From: CALRGL01 sp964374035
GTDB lineage: Bacteria; Patescibacteriota; Patescibacteriia; UBA9934; GWF2-40-263
Reading direction: 5' to 3'
Assembly (NCBI GenBank): GCA_964374035.1
Contig: CAYJWY010000024.1
Location: 1 to 15,820 of the forward strand
DNA: 15,820 nucleotides
Part shown: positions 13,866 through 15,820 of the stretch, piece by piece
Position numbering within the stretch: position 1 is the stretch's first letter
Layout of the letters: each line of letters begins with the position of its first letter
Program-made: the position numbers and the translations under genes
Notes under the pieces: model-generated
Seen by the model: the letters and a program-made list of their open reading frames with translations, nothing else
Databases searched by the model: none
What the model was told of the DNA's origin: nothing

Positions 13866-14447
13866 TTATTTGATGACGGATTTGATTTTTCCTTTCGACA
13901 TTGCTTTGTGTTGGCTGATGCGTTGCTTATCTTCCTCAACAAGTTGGGTGACTTTTTCCTTGACGTGTTCCGGATTGTCAATGTTTTTGAAATGGAATCG
14001 GCCTTTTTCACCGGCGGTTTGCACGAAGACATTTCCGTAGGTGAGCACTGTTTGCAGGATGCCACGAATTTCCGCTGTGGTATCTTGGACCGCCGCCAGA
14101 TCAAGCTCAGATGCTGTTCGATGAAACAATCCTTCCTGCTCAATGTTAATGATACGTTCGTTTGTCACAATCCATGTATCGAGATAGTAATCCGTGAAGG
14201 CAATGAATACAAAGAGCCAGAGCGACAGGAAGTAGATGCTCGACACGATGGTTGCGATCGGACCGACGATTGGGTGACTAAACCAAGACACGATGGCGTC
14301 TTGGTAAAACCAACTGATCAGCAGTGGGGCCGTGGTGAGAACAAGAAAACCAAATAAAACAGGAACAAGAGCGATCCAGTGTCGCCTGAGAAAAAGCTCA
14401 ACACGCTCGTTTTCTCTTTGATTTGGAAGGTTATTGATGCTCATCAT
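13866..14447 (-). CDS. Bacterial PH-domain (bPH2, YdbS/YdbT-like) membrane protein
   Basis: The 193-residue protein has two transmembrane segments, about 24-46 (WIALVPVLFGFLVLTTAPLL) and 60-84 (IVGPIATIVSSIYFLSLWLF). A bacterial PH domain follows at about 86-172: DYYLDTWIVTNERIINIEQEG, LDLAAVQDTTAEIRGILQTVL, TYGNVFVQTAG and RFHFKNIDNPEHVKEKV. The C-terminus is basic and probably cytoplasmic. Such proteins are common and mostly uncharacterised; no substrate can be read. Its ATG overlaps the TGA of the upstream small membrane gene by 4 bp, so the two are likely co-translated. The choice between Met1 and Met2 is open. Confidence 0.85.
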   Translation of the reverse strand: MMSINNLPNQRENERVELFLRRHWIALVPVLFGFLVLTTAPLLISWFYQDAIVSWFSHPIVGPIATIVSSIYFLSLWLFVFIAFTDYYLDTWIVTNERIINIEQEGLFHRTASELDLAAVQDTTAEIRGILQTVLTYGNVFVQTAGEKGRFHFKNIDNPEHVKEKVTQLVEEDKQRISQHKAMSKGKIKSVIK

Positions 14448-14728
14448 ACGCCAGGAAACAGTGTGTTATTGAAGTATTCCACACCACGATCAACAGGAAG
14501 CGAGCGGCTCCAATCATAGCTCAGCATTTGAAACGCCGACGCCGCAACAAGAATAATGGTGCCAAACGAAAAGATGGACACCAGCATGTACAAGGCGATG
14601 TCGGCGAAGCCGTAGCGCACAAGATGATAAATGTTGAAAAGACTGTAGGTAATGAAAAAAAAGAGGAACACTCCATACACGATCAGAAATACAGAGACGG
14701 AGAGATCCATGAATGAAGATGGAAACAT
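14444..14728 (-). CDS. Small two-helix membrane protein of unknown function
   Basis: The 94-residue protein has two strongly hydrophobic segments, about 9-31 (VSVFLIVYGVFLFFFITYSL) and 43-64 (IALYMLVSIFSFGTIILVAA). They are joined by NIYHLVRYGF, and a polar tail follows, ending near NNTLFPGV. I do not recognise a family. It has its own extended -10 promoter overlapping the ruvB stop codon. It shares a 4-bp overlap with the PH-domain gene, so it may be a partner of that protein. Confidence 0.75.
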   Translation of the reverse strand: MFPSSFMDLSVSVFLIVYGVFLFFFITYSLFNIYHLVRYGFADIALYMLVSIFSFGTIILVAASAFQMLSYDWSRSLPVDRGVEYFNNTLFPGV

Positions 14729-14736
14729 ACGCTTAC

Positions 14737-14745
14737 ATTATAGCA
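14737..14745 (-). promoter_or_regulatory. Extended -10 promoter overlapping the ruvB stop codon
   Basis: The minus strand reads TGCTATAAT, a perfect -10 with a TGn extension. The TAA inside it is the ruvB stop. The -10 ends 8 bp before the ATG at 14728, so the transcript would be nearly or fully leaderless. No good -35 hexamer is seen. Confidence 0.6.
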
Positions 14746-15763
14746 AACGATTGACCATGACGTCGTGTCCGAGATGTTGATAGGCCTGATCTGTGACGAT
14801 ACGTCCGCGCGGTGTGCGTTGCAGGAATCCGATTTGCAGAAGGAACGGTTCATGCACTTCCTCGATCGTCTGAATTTCTTCTTGTGTGGCCGCCGCAATC
14901 GTCGAGAGTCCCACAGGTCCGCCTGCGAATTTTTCGATAATGATTTCTAGGATACGTCGATCGGTTTGATCGAGGCCATGCTTGTCGATGTTCATCATGT
15001 CGAGCGCTTGCTGACAGACATGTGCTGAGATCACACCGTCGGCTTTCACTTGTGCAAAATCGCGTACACGTTTGAGCAGACGGTTGGCAATACGCGGTGT
15101 GCGGCGCGAGCGACACGCGAGGTGTTGTGTTGCTTCATCATGAATGTCGACAGAAAGGAGTTTTGCATTGCGATCAATGATCGCCGCGATGTCGTCGTTC
15201 TCGTAATAGTTGAGGTGATACACGGCGCCGAAGCGATCACGCAAAGGCGCCGTGAGAAGCGAGAGGCGCGTGGTTGCCCCGATGATCGTGAACTTTTCAA
15301 GATTGAGTCGAAGCGTGCGCGCGGTTGGGCCTTTGCCGACAATAATATCGAGCGCATAGTCTTCCATCGCCGGGTACAAGATTTCTTCGATCGTCTTATT
15401 CATGCGATGAATTTCGTCGATGAACAAGATGTCACCACGCTGTAAGTTCGACAGGATGGCCGCCAGGTCGCCCACTTTTTCAAGCGCCGGGCCTGACGTC
15501 ACCTTGAGCTGTCCGCCCATTTCGTTTGCGATGATGTAGGCGAGCGTAGTCTTGCCAAGCCCTGGGTTGCCATAGAAAAGCACATGCTCGATCGGTTCCT
15601 GTCGATGCTTGGCCGCGTCGAGAAAAATGGAGAGATTGTCTTTCAGTTCCTGCTGACCAATGAAGTCCACAAGCGTCTGCGGACGCAGGCCAATTTCAAA
15701 CTGGCGTTCTTGCGCATCCGCCTCTGGCGCCACTGGACGATTGTCTTCCTCGCGTTCGATCAT
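14738..15763 (-). CDS. ruvB: Holliday junction branch-migration helicase RuvB
   Basis: This is a full-length 341-residue RuvB, the AAA+ motor that with RuvA drives branch migration of Holliday junctions in recombinational repair. The N-terminal LRPQTLVDFIGQQELKDNL is characteristic. Walker A is GNPGLGKTT (65-73), Walker B ILFIDE (112-117, D116/E117), sensor 1 IIGATTR (160-166), the arginine-finger region TAPLRDRFG (171-179, R175), and sensor 2 TPRIANRLL (R224). The winged-helix DNA-binding domain follows, with GGPVGLSTIA and FLQRTPRGR. Walker A has Asn where most RuvB have Pro (GPPGLGKT). ruvA and ruvC are not in the window. No strong Shine-Dalgarno site precedes the ATG. The stop lies inside the promoter of the next gene. 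Confidence 0.97.
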   Translation of the reverse strand: MIEREEDNRPVAPEADAQERQFEIGLRPQTLVDFIGQQELKDNLSIFLDAAKHRQEPIEHVLFYGNPGLGKTTLAYIIANEMGGQLKVTSGPALEKVGDLAAILSNLQRGDILFIDEIHRMNKTIEEILYPAMEDYALDIIVGKGPTARTLRLNLEKFTIIGATTRLSLLTAPLRDRFGAVYHLNYYENDDIAAIIDRNAKLLSVDIHDEATQHLACRSRRTPRIANRLLKRVRDFAQVKADGVISAHVCQQALDMMNIDKHGLDQTDRRILEIIIEKFAGGPVGLSTIAAATQEEIQTIEEVHEPFLLQIGFLQRTPRGRIVTDQAYQHLGHDVMVNRLL

Positions 15764-15820
15764 ATGAATTCAGTGTGGGTTATCCTGTGTCTTCTCGTAA
15801 TTTAGGAACAAACAAGATTT

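Noticed and set aside
1..15820. Recoded UGA as in some candidate-phylum bacteria
   Set aside because: Several intact genes end in TGA at sensible places (for example 9498-9500, 13857-13859, 14444-14446), and none needs read-through.

Overview
The window is a compact, gene-dense bacterial contig with a scaffold gap of exactly 100 N at 4995-5094. It uses the standard bacterial code: several genes end in TGA. Gene boundaries are very tight. They include ATGA-type 4-bp stop/start overlaps at 9498-9501 and 14444-14447, convergent genes overlapping by 4 bp at 2291-2294, and convergent genes 2-6 bp apart at 4915-4916 and 13860-13865. There are few convincing Shine-Dalgarno sites. The gene mix is envelope biogenesis and peptidoglycan editing with small membrane proteins, Nudix enzymes and ruvB, and no amino-acid or cofactor biosynthesis. 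Together with the palindromic repeats this suggests an uncultivated small-genome lineage, possibly Patescibacteria/CPR. That placement is inference; no marker here proves it.

Layout. (1) 1-200: two copies of a diverged palindromic intergenic repeat, the second abutting the first gene. (2) 204-4914: a membrane-embedded spermidine-synthase-like protein (+), an S66 LD-carboxypeptidase-like protein (-), and a spermidine-synthase-like domain fused to a FemAB/GNAT-like acyltransferase (+). The last two are divergent with back-to-back promoters. (3) 4917-7494, all minus: a gap-interrupted S51-family protein, a Nudix hydrolase, a small HExxH putative metallopeptidase, a membrane-anchored DM13 protein and a NUDT15-like Nudix hydrolase. 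(4) 7535-7624: tRNA-Ser(CGA) with its own promoter inside the 3' end of the next gene. (5) 7638-10922, minus: a surface-glycan operon of flippase, O-antigen ligase/polymerase and an anchored protein of unknown function. The ligase gene carries several palindromic insertions that are translated in frame. An 8-bp-unit repeat tract with a near-perfect 33-bp inverted repeat lies at the flippase 5' end. (6) 11104-13859, plus: a SpoIID-type amidase-enhancer/lytic protein with two NBR1-like beta domains, overlapping a D,D-carboxypeptidase gene. (7) 13866-15763, minus: ruvB, a small two-helix membrane protein and a bacterial-PH-domain membrane protein.

How the genes fit together. Most of the recognisable functions act on the envelope. 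SpoIID, the S11 D,D-carboxypeptidase and the S66 LD-carboxypeptidase would cut or trim peptidoglycan. The FemAB-like domain, if active, would add an aminoacyl group to a cell-wall precursor or another amine. The flippase and ligase would export and finish a surface polysaccharide. The strongest candidates for new biology are the aminopropyltransferase-like/FemAB-like fusion at 3442-4914 and the in-frame palindromic elements in the ligase gene at 8248-9501.
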